This document shows, in pieces, positions 1 to 7,854 of a DNA stretch of 37,870 nucleotides. Within the stretch, counting starts at the first letter, position 1; each line of letters starts with the position of its first letter. Source of the stretch: Paracoccaceae bacterium (GTDB taxonomy: Bacteria; Pseudomonadota; Alphaproteobacteria; Rhodobacterales; Rhodobacteraceae); the NCBI GenBank assembly GCA_021648025.1, contig JAKITO010000033.1:1-37870 (forward strand). Direction: 5' to 3'. The notes beneath the pieces are model-generated. The model was not told the origin of the DNA, searched no databases, and was given only the letters and a program-made list of their open reading frames with translations. Made by a program: the position numbers and the translations under genes.

Positions 1-628
1 CGTCATTGTCCGGCGTCAGATATTCCACCGACCCGGCCATGAAATCGGCAACCACCGCATCCAGCGGCACCCCGTGCCCGGTGATCAGAATACCGGTCTG
101 CCCGGTCGCGCGAAACGTGCTTTTCATGCCCTTGCGCCGCATCGCCTCATCCAGTGCCAAAGCGGTATACATCTTGCCGACCGAACAATCCGTGCCGACC
201 GCCAACACCCGCTTGCCGCGGCGTTTCACCCCGTTGGCAATCGGATAGGCATCGGTCGGCACCCGCACATCATGCAACGTGCCGCCAAACATCTGCGCCG
301 CCGCCATCAGATCACGCTCGTCCCGCAACAGATTATGCAGGCCCGACGCCAGATCAAAACCCATCTCAAGCGCGCGGATCAACACGTCTTTCCACGCCTG
401 ACTGATCTCTCCGCCGCGGTTGGCCACGCCAATCACCAGCGTCCTGGCCCCGGCCTTTTTCGCCTGTTCCAGCGTCATATCGTCCAGCCCGACATCCGCG
501 CCACAGCCCGGCAGACGAAACTGGCCCACTGAATTGTCGGGGCGCCAATCGGCGATACCTTGCGCCACCTTGGCGGCAAGTTGATCGGGTGCGTCACCCA
601 GAAACAACAGATATGGGGTTTCAATCAT
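1..628 (-). CDS. dgcN: DgcN / DUF1611 family protein (3' part off window)
   Basis: Partial gene read from an ATG at 628 leftward off the window edge; 209 residues are present. It starts MIETPYLLFLGD and carries a P-loop-like GTDCSVGK at residues 145-152 followed by a TGQTGILITG segment, the pattern of DUF1611 proteins. Family knowledge: DUF1611 members named DgcN act with the racemase DgcA in D-glutamate catabolism through N-acetylation. An AAGGAGG Shine-Dalgarno lies 9 nt before the ATG, which fixes the start. The partner dgcA would be expected downstream, outside this window. The DUF1611 assignment is fairly sure; the specific DgcN role is inferred. Confidence 0.8.
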   Translation of the reverse strand, partial: MIETPYLLFLGDAPDQLAAKVAQGIADWRPDNSVGQFRLPGCGADVGLDDMTLEQAKKAGARTLVIGVANRGGEISQAWKDVLIRALEMGFDLASGLHNLLRDERDLMAAAQMFGGTLHDVRVPTDAYPIANGVKRRGKRVLAVGTDCSVGKMYTALALDEAMRRKGMKSTFRATGQTGILITGHGVPLDAVVADFMAGSVEYLTPDND

Positions 629-950
629 CTTGCGGCGCCTCCTTGGCAGACTCTGGGGCAAACTCTTGCATTTTCCACCCCAATTTAGGGTGGCCCGGCC
701 AAAAGGGTTTCGCATTTACTGCCAAGTTCCCAAAGAAATCCGCAAGAAAATTCGAGAAAACGCCCGATGTTCCCACAATCCTTGCGCAATGCCGGAATAA
801 ATGTGGAAGGGTTTGCACAGGATGCACCTTGAAACTGTTGGTGAGTCGCCAATTGCTGCATCTGCACAATAGACCTTGCACCCGCCTGCGCAATTTAATA
901 CCCCCTGAACCCAGGAACCCGCAATATCCTTACCCGAAAGATCGCATCTC
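629..950. promoter_or_regulatory. Divergent intergenic region between dgcN-like gene and mcl1
   Basis: 322 bases without a gene, separating two divergent starts. It holds a perfect TTGCGCAA palindrome (782-789) and several TTTGCA/TTGCA/TGCGCAA words (about 668, 812, 875, 888). Such words resemble binding sites of short-chain acyl-CoA regulators of the RamB/PccR type, but this is only a resemblance. I could not assign a confident -35/-10 pair. The mcl1 Shine-Dalgarno is weak. Confidence 0.3.
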
Positions 951-1910
951 ATGAGTTTCCGTCTTCAGCCCGCCCCCCCGTCCCGCCCCAACCGCTGCCA
1001 ATTGTTCGGCCCCGGATCTCGCCCGGCACTCTTTGAAAAGATGGCGGCAAGTGGCGCGGATGTGGTCAACCTGGACCTTGAAGATTCAGTGGCACCCTCG
1101 GACAAGGACAGCGCGCGGACCAATGTGATCGCGGCAATCTCAGACGTCGATTGGGGCAACAAAACCCTGTCGGTGCGGATCAACGGGCTGGACACGCCGT
1201 ATTGGTACCGCGATGTGGTCGACCTGCTGGAACAGGCGGGTGAACGGCTGGATCAGATCATGATTCCCAAGGTGGGCTGTGGCGCGGATATTTACGCCGT
1301 AGACGCTTTGGTCACCGCCATCGAAGCCGCCAAATCCCGCAGCAAGCGTATCGACTTTGAAGTAATCATCGAAAGTGCGGCGGGCATCAATCATGTGCAA
1401 GAGATCGCCGCCGCCTCGCCCCGTATGGTTGCGATGTCGCTGGGGGCGGCGGATTTTGCCGCGTCGATGGGGATGCAGACCACCGGCATCGGTGGCACGC
1501 AGGCAAATTATTACATGTTGCACGAAGGTCAGAAACATTGGTCCGACCCCTGGCACTGGGCACAAACGGCCATTGTTGCCGCCTGTCGCACCCACGGCGT
1601 GCTGCCGGTGGACGGGCCGTTTGGCGACTTTTCCGACGACGACGGCTTTCGCGCTCAGGCGCGCCGCTCGGCGACGTTGGGCATGGTTGGCAAATGGGCG
1701 ATCCATCCCAAACAAATCGCGATTGCCAATGAGGTGTTTACCCCCTCTGACGAACAGGTGGCCGAAGCCCGCGAAATTCTGGCGGCAATGGAAGCGGCCA
1801 AAGCCAAAGGCGAAGGGGCAACCGTTTACAAAGGCCGCCTTGTCGATATCGCCTCGATCAAACAGGCCGAAGTGATTGTGCGCCAGTCTGAACTGATCGC
1901 CGGTCAATAA
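951..1910 (+). CDS. mcl1: L-malyl-CoA / beta-methylmalyl-CoA lyase
   Basis: 319 residues, the usual length of Mcl1. It belongs to the HpcH/HpaI-CitE aldolase fold. The N-terminus has the CitE-type RCQLFGPGSRPALFEKM and VNLDLEDSVAPSDK segments; later come EVIIESAAGINHVQEIA and LGAADFAASMGM, which in this family contribute Mg2+ and CoA-thioester binding. The enzyme reversibly cleaves L-malyl-CoA to acetyl-CoA and glyoxylate and beta-methylmalyl-CoA to propionyl-CoA and glyoxylate, the last stage of the ethylmalonyl-CoA pathway used for acetate assimilation in isocitrate-lyase-negative Rhodobacteraceae. It is monocistronic here. A short thioesterase-type partner is not adjacent. A plain citrate-lyase-beta paralogue is less likely given the sequence. 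Confidence 0.9.
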   Translation: MSFRLQPAPPSRPNRCQLFGPGSRPALFEKMAASGADVVNLDLEDSVAPSDKDSARTNVIAAISDVDWGNKTLSVRINGLDTPYWYRDVVDLLEQAGERLDQIMIPKVGCGADIYAVDALVTAIEAAKSRSKRIDFEVIIESAAGINHVQEIAAASPRMVAMSLGAADFAASMGMQTTGIGGTQANYYMLHEGQKHWSDPWHWAQTAIVAACRTHGVLPVDGPFGDFSDDDGFRAQARRSATLGMVGKWAIHPKQIAIANEVFTPSDEQVAEAREILAAMEAAKAKGEGATVYKGRLVDIASIKQAEVIVRQSELIAGQ

Positions 1911-1933
1911 CCCCGCGAAGCGGCCCCCCGTCT

Positions 1934-1969
1934 GCGCGCGAAGCGCGCCACCGCCTGCCGTCAGGCAGG
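1934..1969. terminator. Hairpins between convergent mcl1 and GyrI-like gene
   Basis: Two adjacent stem-loops: GCGCGC-gaa-GCGCGC (1934-1948) and CCTGCC-gtca-GGCAGG (1954-1969). The second has the stop codon of the minus-strand gene in its loop. No T-run follows on either strand, so factor-independent termination is uncertain, but the position between two convergent 3' ends fits a shared terminator. Confidence 0.4.
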
Positions 1970-2596
1970 CCGCACCGGCTGGCGCAGGATCGTCCTTAGC
2001 TTCTCAGGTGCTGCGCGCCGGGGATCGCCCAGGGAAATCTCGTGATGCGCACCGTTGAACGTCACCCCCAGTTCCGGCATCACCCGGTTGTGCAGGTCCG
2101 CCAGGACCGGCGCTTCGTCGGCATATGGTCCAAGATGCAGGGTTTGCAGGCAATCACCTTCGTCCAGATTAATCAAACTGACCGCGTTCATGGTATCGCT
2201 GTCCGTACCGACGTCTTTCTTGCGCGCCAGCTTTTTCAGCGCGGTGGCGCGCACGGTTTCCAGCATCTGCTGGTCAATCGTATCCGGCAGGCGCAGCAGA
2301 ACCGTCCATTGCCAGGCCATCCGGTCACCGGTTGCAAATGCCTTCGGGTCATCCGCGCGCCAAAGGGCTGCCAGGGGTGGCACGGTAAACACCGCGCCCT
2401 GCGCCTTGCACAATGCCCGGATGCCATAAGCCAGCGGATAGAGTGCGGCGACACTGCGGGAAAACGCGGGCTGATCCGGGTCACCCTGCCCGCTGCTGGC
2501 AACATAGGTGATCGGCGGCACCTCAAGGCGGTCCCAACGGCCCGGTTTGCCGGAATAAAGCGGCTTGTCGCGTTTCTTGAAATCCAGGTTGTCCAT
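1961..2596 (-). CDS. GyrI-like small-molecule-binding domain protein
   Basis: 211 residues, without a DNA-binding domain. Segments such as WDRLEVPPITYVASSGQGDP near the N-terminus, a central AWQWTVLLRLPD strand and a C-terminal LHLGPYADEAPVLADLHN match standalone GyrI-like (SHOCT/AraC effector) proteins that bind hydrophobic ligands in a paired alpha/beta fold. It starts 8 nt after the AraC-type gene, with an AGGGA Shine-Dalgarno formed across that gene's stop codon, so the two are almost certainly co-transcribed and possibly translationally coupled. The C-terminal domain of the upstream regulator belongs to the same superfamily. The ligand is unknown. The opposite strand has a 213-codon open frame that is only a shadow. 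Confidence 0.75.
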   Translation of the reverse strand: MDNLDFKKRDKPLYSGKPGRWDRLEVPPITYVASSGQGDPDQPAFSRSVAALYPLAYGIRALCKAQGAVFTVPPLAALWRADDPKAFATGDRMAWQWTVLLRLPDTIDQQMLETVRATALKKLARKKDVGTDSDTMNAVSLINLDEGDCLQTLHLGPYADEAPVLADLHNRVMPELGVTFNGAHHEISLGDPRRAAPEKLRTILRQPVRPA

Positions 2597-2604
2597 GTCA
2601 TTCC

Positions 2605-3444
2605 CTATTTCAGCGGCAGGCAGATTTCGGTCAGCAACTCTTCGGGTGCGGTGTCGCGGGACGAATTCAGGTATATCTCGTAACCCGGCGCATCACCGGG
2701 TTCTTCACCCGAAGCCGGCAGCCAGGAACCGTAAAGCACCTGGTAAGCCGCCTCAATCCCGGAATACGGACCCTTGTAGGTCAGCACGGCGGTTTTGCCA
2801 CCCTCAAGCAATTGCTCGGCCATTCCGTCGGGCATGTCCTGCCCATGCCATTCGCCCCCGACCAGACTGCGCAAATCAGCCTCGGGCGTGACCTCGGGAT
2901 TATCAAGGTAAACGCTGAAAATACCCCCGACCTTGGGCCAGAGTTCACGCGACTGGCACAGGGCGAAAAATGTCTCGAATGCCTTGCCGATCAGGTGATA
3001 GGCACCTTTGTGCGGCAGGGTGATCAGACGGCGGCGTGGTTCGTTTCGGATGGTGGTCTCATACATTTCATTGTCTCCTGTTTCGGGTCCGGTATCGGGG
3101 TTTGGCGCCAGCAACCGCCCGGCCTTGCGAAAGGTGCCGGGCCGGCTGCCATAGGCGGCATCAAAGGCGCGGGCAAAGCTGGCCGGGTTGGGATAGCCAC
3201 ATTGTGCCGCCACATGTTCAAGCGGTGTGTCACTTTGCACCAACAGGATCGCCGCGCGGTGCAGCCTGATCCGCCGCACCGCCTGGGCGCAGGTTTCACC
3301 GGTCATGGCGCGAAACACCCGGTGCCAGTGAAACCGCGACATCGCCGCCTCGTCCGCCAGCCGGTCAAGCGACAGATCGCCGCCCGGGTTGTCGTGGATA
3401 TAGCTTAAGACGCGCAATATCCGGTCTTCGTAGGTGGCGGGCAT
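2605..3444 (-). CDS. AraC-family regulator with GyrI-like effector domain
   Basis: 279 residues. Residues about 10-110 are a double helix-turn-helix AraC domain placed at the N-terminus ([26 protein letters not shown], then [22 protein letters not shown] and PGTFRK). A linker follows, then from about residue 128 a GyrI-like ligand domain ([45 protein letters not shown]). This N-terminal-HTH order is that of Rob/SoxS-like effector-sensing activators. An AGGA sits 9 nt before the ATG. It is divergent from accA, with about 137 bases between the starts, and leads an operon with a free GyrI-like protein. The signal is not predictable. Confidence 0.85.
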   Translation of the reverse strand: MPATYEDRILRVLSYIHDNPGGDLSLDRLADEAAMSRFHWHRVFRAMTGETCAQAVRRIRLHRAAILLVQSDTPLEHVAAQCGYPNPASFARAFDAAYGSRPGTFRKAGRLLAPNPDTGPETGDNEMYETTIRNEPRRRLITLPHKGAYHLIGKAFETFFALCQSRELWPKVGGIFSVYLDNPEVTPEADLRSLVGGEWHGQDMPDGMAEQLLEGGKTAVLTYKGPYSGIEAAYQVLYGSWLPASGEEPGDAPGYEIYLNSSRDTAPEELLTEICLPLK

Positions 3445-3581
3445 GGGCTGGGTTCCTGTTGCTGGTTGCCGTCAAAGCAATTGCTCAGAGTGTCGCACAA
3501 GGCGATGACACAAATCTTGCTGAGTTGCATCTGGAGCGGCGCAGGGTCATATACCCTCAGGATGATCACGCGAGAGAACTT

Positions 3582-4544
3582 ATGACGCAATACCTGGATT
3601 TTGAAAAACCACTGGCCGAAATTGAAGGCAAGGCCGAAGAATTGCGCGCGTTGGCGCGGGCCAGCGAAGAAATGGATCTGACCGACGAAGCCGCGGCTTT
3701 GGATGTCAAGGCGGCGGCTCTGCTGACGGACCTTTACAAGAACCTGACGCCGTGGCGCAAATGCCAGGTGGCGCGCCACCCTGAGCGACCCCATTGCATG
3801 GATTATATCGACGCGCTGTTCAGTGATTTCACCTTGCTGGCCGGGGATCGGAACTTTGCCGACGATCTGGCGGTGATTGGCGGGTTGGCACGGTTCAACG
3901 ACCAGCCGGTGATGGTGATCGGCCATGAAAAGGGCAGTGACACCAAATCGCGCATCGTACGCAATTTTGGCATGGCCCGCCCCGAAGGTTATCGCAAGGC
4001 GATCCGGCTGATGGAAATGGCGGACCGCTTTGGCCTGCCGGTGATCACCCTGGTCGATACCACCGGGGCCTATCCCGGAAAAGGCGCGGAAGAACGCGGC
4101 CAGTCCGAGGCAATTGCCCGCACCACCGAGGCGTGCCTTTCGATCAAAGTGCCGCTGATCAGTGTGATCATCGGCGAAGGCGGGTCAGGCGGCGCGGTGG
4201 CGTTTGCCACGGCAAACCGTTTGGCGATGCTGGAACATTCGGTCTATTCGGTGATCAGCCCCGAGGGCTGCGCGTCGATCCTGTGGAAAAACCCGGAAAA
4301 GACCCGCGAAGCAGCCGAGGCAATGCGTCTGACGGCGCAGGATTTGCATAAACTGGGGGTGGCGGATTACGTCATCGACGAACCCAATGGCGGGGCGCAC
4401 CGCGATGGTCAGGCCACGATAAAGGCGGTTGGCAAGATGATTGCGAAAATGCTGAAGGAATTTAAAGGCAAGGCTGGCGCACAGTTGGTCAAGGAAAGAC
4501 GTCAAAAATTCCTTGATGTGGGCAGCAAGGGTCTGGCTGGGTAA
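3582..4544 (+). CDS. accA: Acetyl-CoA carboxylase carboxyltransferase subunit alpha
   Basis: 320 residues starting [20 protein letters not shown], the usual N-terminus in Rhodobacterales. The frame is open upstream to 3459, but those 41 codons have no family counterpart and overlap the promoter area, so the ATG at 3582 is preferred. AccA with AccD transfers the carboxyl group from carboxybiotin to acetyl-CoA, the first step of fatty-acid synthesis. The oxyanion/CoA motif [12 protein letters not shown] and the central [18 protein letters not shown] loop are present; the usual Pro in DTPGAYPG is Thr here. accD and accBC are not nearby, which is normal. It ends against the convergent hemC. Confidence 0.95.
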   Translation: MTQYLDFEKPLAEIEGKAEELRALARASEEMDLTDEAAALDVKAAALLTDLYKNLTPWRKCQVARHPERPHCMDYIDALFSDFTLLAGDRNFADDLAVIGGLARFNDQPVMVIGHEKGSDTKSRIVRNFGMARPEGYRKAIRLMEMADRFGLPVITLVDTTGAYPGKGAEERGQSEAIARTTEACLSIKVPLISVIIGEGGSGGAVAFATANRLAMLEHSVYSVISPEGCASILWKNPEKTREAAEAMRLTAQDLHKLGVADYVIDEPNGGAHRDGQATIKAVGKMIAKMLKEFKGKAGAQLVKERRQKFLDVGSKGLAG

Positions 4545-4554
4545 TTCAGGCCAG

Positions 4555-4577
4555 AGGGTGCGCATTGTGCGCACCCT
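4555..4577. repeat. REP-like palindrome / bidirectional terminator candidate
   Basis: Perfect inverted repeat AGGGTGCGCA-ttg-TGCGCACCCT followed by ACG, between the convergent 3' ends of accA and hemC. It shares the ...CACCCTAC end and the short trinucleotide loop with the palindromes near 10350-10416, suggesting one dispersed family. Confidence 0.6.
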
Positions 4578-4627
4578 ACGTCATTTTCATAGGTAGAGTG
4601 GCTGAAACCACGCGCGCAGGCAATTTG

Positions 4628-5575
4628 TCACCCGCGCCAGTCGAAAAACCCCGGCCCGGCCTGAGCCAACAGCTTTTGCGCCATATCCCGGCCCAACGCT
4701 GCGCCATCCTCGATCGCGCAGGTCTGATCGTCGCCAATCGCCTCGGAACCATCGGGTCGCAGCACCTGACCGCGCAGCCGCAATTGCCCGCCGTCCAGTT
4801 CGGCCAACCCGGCAATCGGGGTCTCGCAAGAGCCGTCCAATGCGGTCAGAAACGCGCGCTCAGCCGCCAGCCGCTGGCCGGTGGGGGTGTCGTGCAGGGC
4901 GGCCAGCATGTCGGCCATGCGGGTATCATCCTTGCGCCGTTCGATACCAATCGCGCCTTGGGCCACGGCAGGCAACATATCGTCGGTATCTACCGGCGAG
5001 GCCGGGACATCACGCATATCCAGCCGGTTCAGCCCGGCCAATGCCAGAAAAGTACAGCTTGCCACCCCATCCGCCAGCTTTTTCAAACGGGTCTGCACAT
5101 TGCCGCGAAATTCGACCACCTGCAAATCAGGACGCCGATACAACAACTGCGCCCGACGCCGCAGGCTTGAGGTGCCAACCACAGCACCCTGCGCCAGATC
5201 ACTCAGCCGCGACACATCCGGCGACACAAACGCATCGCGAACATCCTCGCGCGGCAGATAAGTATCAAGCAGCAGGCCCGCAGGCTGTGCCACCGGCATG
5301 TCCTTCATCGAATGCACGGCAATGTCGATGGCACCCGACAGCAGGTCTTCTTCGATCTCTTTGGTAAAAAGCCCCTTGCCGCCGATCTCTTTCAATGGCC
5401 GGTCCTGCACCCGGTCGCCGGTGGTCTTGATCACCACAATTTCGAACGCTGCCGGGTCCAACCCAAAGGCCGCAACCAACCGGTCACGGGTTTCATACGC
5501 CTGGGCCAGTGCCAAAGGAGAGCCGCGGGTGCCGATTTTCAGGGGGGTGGCGGGGTTTGGGAGTGATTTATCCAT
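4628..5575 (-). CDS. hemC: Hydroxymethylbilane synthase (porphobilinogen deaminase)
   Basis: 315 residues from an ATG at 5575 (MDKSLPNPATPLKIGTRGS). The frame is open 57 codons further upstream, but that part has no similarity to the family and would run over the hemE start. The enzyme polymerises four porphobilinogens into hydroxymethylbilane. Visible landmarks are the N-terminal GTRGSPLALAQA, the HSMKDMP loop with the catalytic Asp, TSSLRRRAQLLYRRPDLQ, and the dipyrromethane-cofactor Cys at about residue 250 in DGSCETPIAG. It is divergent from hemE (about 110 bases between starts), a common heme-locus arrangement in Rhodobacterales. Confidence 0.95.
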   Translation of the reverse strand: MDKSLPNPATPLKIGTRGSPLALAQAYETRDRLVAAFGLDPAAFEIVVIKTTGDRVQDRPLKEIGGKGLFTKEIEEDLLSGAIDIAVHSMKDMPVAQPAGLLLDTYLPREDVRDAFVSPDVSRLSDLAQGAVVGTSSLRRRAQLLYRRPDLQVVEFRGNVQTRLKKLADGVASCTFLALAGLNRLDMRDVPASPVDTDDMLPAVAQGAIGIERRKDDTRMADMLAALHDTPTGQRLAAERAFLTALDGSCETPIAGLAELDGGQLRLRGQVLRPDGSEAIGDDQTCAIEDGAALGRDMAQKLLAQAGPGFFDWRG

Positions 5576-5685
5576 ACCCCCGTCTTTAATCTGGTCAAAT
5601 TGCCCTGACAACCGCCCAACCGCTTGACAAATTGCCGCTTTGGCGAGACCGGTAGCGGGTGAAACAGGCACAGGACATGGCAGGC

Positions 5686-6720
5686 ATGGCAACACCAAAA
5701 AAGATATTGCGCGCATTGGCGGGGGAGACCCAGAAGACGCCACCAATCTGGATGATGCGTCAGGCCGGGCGTTACCTGCCCGAATACCGCGCCAGCCGCG
5801 AAAAGGCCGGCGATTTCCTGTCGCTTTGTTATAATCCCGAACTGGCTGCCGAAGTCACCCTGCAACCAATTCGCCGCTATGGTTTTGACGCGGCAATCCT
5901 GTTTGCCGACATCCTGCTGGTGCCCCAGGCGCTGGGTGCTGATCTGTGGTTTGTCACCGGCGAAGGGCCGCGCCTGTCAACCATCACCTCCGAAGCCGAT
6001 TTCGCCAAGCTGAAACCGGCGGACGCGATCCACGACACCACCGCGCCGGTTTATGAAACAATCCGCCTGTTGACGCGCGAATTGCCAGAGGACACCGCCC
6101 TGATCGGCTTTGCCGGCGCACCCTGGACCGTTGCCACCTATATGATCGCCGGACGCGGCACCCCGGACCAGGGACCGGCGCATGCTTTGCGCCAGGCCAA
6201 CCCAGCCTTGTTCGAAGCGTTGTTGGATCGTATCACCAAGGCCACAATTCTTTATCTGTCGCAACAAATCGAGGCCGGCGCCGAAGTTGTGAAGATATTC
6301 GACAGTTGGGCCGGGTCGTTGCAGGGTGATGACTTTGAAAGATATGCGTTGGAACCTTGCCGCGAGATTACCGCTGCCTTGAAGGCGAAATACCCGACCG
6401 TACCAGTGATTGGTTTCCCCCGGGGGGCCGGCGACAAGAATATTGGCTTTGCCAAGGCGACAGGGGTCGATTGTGTCGCCTTGGACTATGGGCTGGATGC
6501 GACCTGGGCTGCTGCAAACGTGCAGGTTGACGGCTGTGTCCAGGGCAATCTGGACCCGTCGCATATGGTCACAGGTGGGCAACCTTTGATTGATGCCACC
6601 CGCGCGATTGTTCAGGTATTTTCCAAGGGACCGCATATTTTCAACCTTGGCCACGGAATAACCCCGGACGCCAATCCGCAGAATGTGCAACTGATGGTGG
6701 ATACGGTAAGGGGCGCATAG
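5686..6720 (+). CDS. hemE: Uroporphyrinogen decarboxylase
   Basis: 344 residues with this start ([11 protein letters not shown]); an ATG at 5677 and a GTG at 5659 are alternatives, but AGGA at 5672-5675 is well spaced only for 5686. It decarboxylates the four acetate side chains of uroporphyrinogen III to give coproporphyrinogen III. Family signatures are [17 protein letters not shown] near residue 20, the [13 protein letters not shown] strand, KIFDSWAG, and the C-terminal QGNLDP and [10 protein letters not shown] segments. It is divergent from hemC; the two act three steps apart in the same pathway with HemD elsewhere. The following tRNA gene begins 53 bases after its stop. Confidence 0.95.
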   Translation: MATPKKILRALAGETQKTPPIWMMRQAGRYLPEYRASREKAGDFLSLCYNPELAAEVTLQPIRRYGFDAAILFADILLVPQALGADLWFVTGEGPRLSTITSEADFAKLKPADAIHDTTAPVYETIRLLTRELPEDTALIGFAGAPWTVATYMIAGRGTPDQGPAHALRQANPALFEALLDRITKATILYLSQQIEAGAEVVKIFDSWAGSLQGDDFERYALEPCREITAALKAKYPTVPVIGFPRGAGDKNIGFAKATGVDCVALDYGLDATWAAANVQVDGCVQGNLDPSHMVTGGQPLIDATRAIVQVFSKGPHIFNLGHGITPDANPQNVQLMVDTVRGA

Positions 6721-6732
6721 CTATTTTCGGAC

Positions 6733-6761
6733 TTGACGCACCAGCGCCTCTGGCGTAGGAC
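6733..6761 (+). promoter_or_regulatory. Candidate sigma-70 promoter of tRNA-Met
   Basis: TTGACG (6733-6738) and TAGGAC (6756-6761) are separated by 17 nt and lie 12 nt upstream of the tRNA 5' end, the layout of alphaproteobacterial stable-RNA promoters. Assigned by eye. Confidence 0.45.
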
Positions 6762-6773
6762 GCCCGAGCCTAT

Positions 6774-6850
6774 GGCGGAGTAGCTCAGTTGGTTAGAGCA
6801 GCGGAATCATAATCCGCGTGCCGGGGGTTCGAGTCCCTCCTCCGCTACCA
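6774..6850 (+). tRNA. tRNA-Met (CAT anticodon)
   Basis: 77 nt with an encoded CCA end. Acceptor GGCGGAG pairs with CTCCGCT (terminal G-U). The D arm is GCTC...GAGC, the anticodon stem GCGGA/TCCGC with loop ATCATAA, so CAT lies at 6808-6810. The T arm is GGGGG-TTCGAGT-CCCTC with one G-U type pair. It matches the elongator-type tRNA-Met; a lysidine-modified tRNA-Ile2 also has CAT but usually has other stem features. Integrase remnants follow within 800 bases. Confidence 0.93.
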
Positions 6851-7347
6851 AAATACCCAATGCTTTTCAAAGGCTTGCTCTTTAATCAAAGACGTGTCGC
6901 ATACGCCACTACGCTCTCGGGTATCAATAGTGACACTCACCATTCCAAGCCTTCGAAAGGCGACATGGCTTGAGAATCCTCGTGTCGGTGGTTCAAATCC
7001 GCCCCAGGACAACAATTGAATCACTTAAAAACAATAACTTGTGATGCTTTCATGAAAGCCGATGGTACTTGAGGAATGGTCTGGGTATCACTGGGGTAGC
7101 AAAACCGAAATAGGGCCATTGCCAACTCGATCTCTTGCCTGCAACAGAGGACGCTAAGCACATCCACCTTAAAGCGCCTTGTTATGAGCTGGTCCTAAAC
7201 TGTTGAAAATATTCGTCAGACCATCCCTCAGACGCATTGAGGGCGGTGATCATGTGATGTTACACCTGCTTTGCGGGCGATCTTGCGAGCATGTGGACGC
7301 GTTGGAACAGCGTTTAGCATCTCATCCCCGAGGCTAGCCGGTACAAG
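6851..7347. other. Non-coding scar region after tRNA-Met
   Basis: About 500 bases with no convincing gene on either strand. Base composition is more AT-rich than the flanking genes. Apart from the tRNA-3'-end-like segment listed separately, I see nothing recognisable. It most likely is leftover sequence of an integrated element. Confidence 0.5.
6966..7014 (+). pseudogene. tRNA 3'-half-like sequence (possible att scar)
   Basis: A perfect T arm, GGTGG-TTCAAAT-CCGCC (6987-7003), is followed by a 7-nt acceptor-like CCAGGAC, a discriminator A and ACA in place of CCA (7004-7014). The preceding CTTGAGA could be an anticodon loop with GAG (Leu), and a region before the T arm could be a short variable arm. 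No matching 5' half (GTCCTGG) is visible upstream in the window. It therefore looks like the 3' half of a tRNA left by integration or recombination, not a working gene. Confidence 0.45.
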
Positions 7348-7480
7348 AGTACTTTGGGCGAAAGCATCGGCTTCTTCGTCCTCGCATTGGGATGCACCTA
7401 ACGGAGAGGGGTCGCTACCATCCACGGCTACGGGCCTCCCAGCGCAACAGGGTTGTGTTGCTCACATTAATGCCAAGGCG
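7345..7480 (-). pseudogene. AlpA-like excisionase/regulator remnant (frameshifted)
   Basis: The minus strand reads LGINVSNTTLLRWEAR in one frame, a helix-turn-helix of the kind found in AlpA/prophage regulators, and in the next frame a continuation PLGASQCEDEEADAFAQS that resembles the usual ...LGA...W.E.EVDAW segment of the same family. A frame change near 7420 separates them. The first part is in frame with the integrase N-terminus, as if a deletion had joined the two genes. Similarity is short and judged by eye. Confidence 0.35.
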
Positions 7481-7606
7481 CTTCTTGGTGCCCGATGTGC
7501 TGACGCGCAGCACCAGTCCTGGCACAACTTCGTCACGAAAATCGAGCCGCTTCATTGGGTTGGGTTTTCGGGTTTCGATGAACCTTGCGGTGAGTTTCTG
7601 TTTCAT
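7415..7606 (-). pseudogene. Tyrosine integrase N-terminal fragment (arm-binding domain)
   Basis: Begins MKQKLTARFIET at an ATG with GGGAG 4 nt upstream, continuing KRLDFRDEVVPGLVLRVSTSGTK. This is the start of the DUF4102 arm-DNA-binding domain of P4-type tyrosine integrases, which target tRNA genes. Family resemblance stops at about residue 41 of 63, after which the frame runs into the AlpA-like remnant and a stop. The catalytic domain is missing entirely, so it is non-functional. The closeness to tRNA-Met fits an old integration event. Confidence 0.65.
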
Positions 7607-7710
7607 GCTCCCATGATAAGACGGACGGGCGCACCTCGTCAGGGACAAAGTGCGGCATATCATGGCGTTGTTGACGCGCCGCAATTCTCATTGAGAAAAG
7701 GATATGCCAC

Positions 7711-7851
7711 ATGACCGGGAATACAGTTGTCGACCACACCAAACCAAGTGGTTTTTCATCCGATCCGCTGACCGATGTGCTGCGCCAGGGCGCGCGGGAC
7801 CTTCTGGCGACAACCATCCAGGCTGAGGTGCCTGCCTTTATCGCAGGCCAC
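7711..7851 (+). mobile_element. IS256-family transposase, N-terminal fragment
   Basis: Starts MTGNTVVDHTKPSGFSSDPL with AAAAGGA upstream, then TDVLRQGARDLLATTIQAEVPAFIAGH. This is the N-terminus of IS256-family (mutator-type) transposases, normally about 400 residues. Similarity ends at residue 47 (7851); 3 bases later comes the stop codon of the minus-strand wecC. The DDE catalytic part is gone, so it is a dead left end. I could not identify the terminal inverted repeat with confidence. Confidence 0.7.
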
Positions 7852-7854
7852 AAA

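Noticed and set aside
1140..1907. 255-codon minus-strand frame opposite mcl1
   Set aside because: Antisense shadow in GC-rich coding sequence; mcl1 is a clear enzyme family member.
2042..2683. 213-codon plus-strand frame opposite the GyrI-like gene
   Set aside because: The minus strand has the domain similarity, Shine-Dalgarno and operon spacing; the plus frame does not.
5624..5629. TTGACA before hemE as a -35 box
   Set aside because: No acceptable -10 hexamer at 16-18 nt spacing.
5977..6690. 237-codon minus-strand frame opposite hemE
   Set aside because: Antisense shadow; no start signal and no recognisable domain.
7409..7419. CGCTACCA match to the tRNA-Met 3' end as an attachment repeat
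   Set aside because: Only 8 bases agree and the T-arm sequence is not repeated; chance match is likely.
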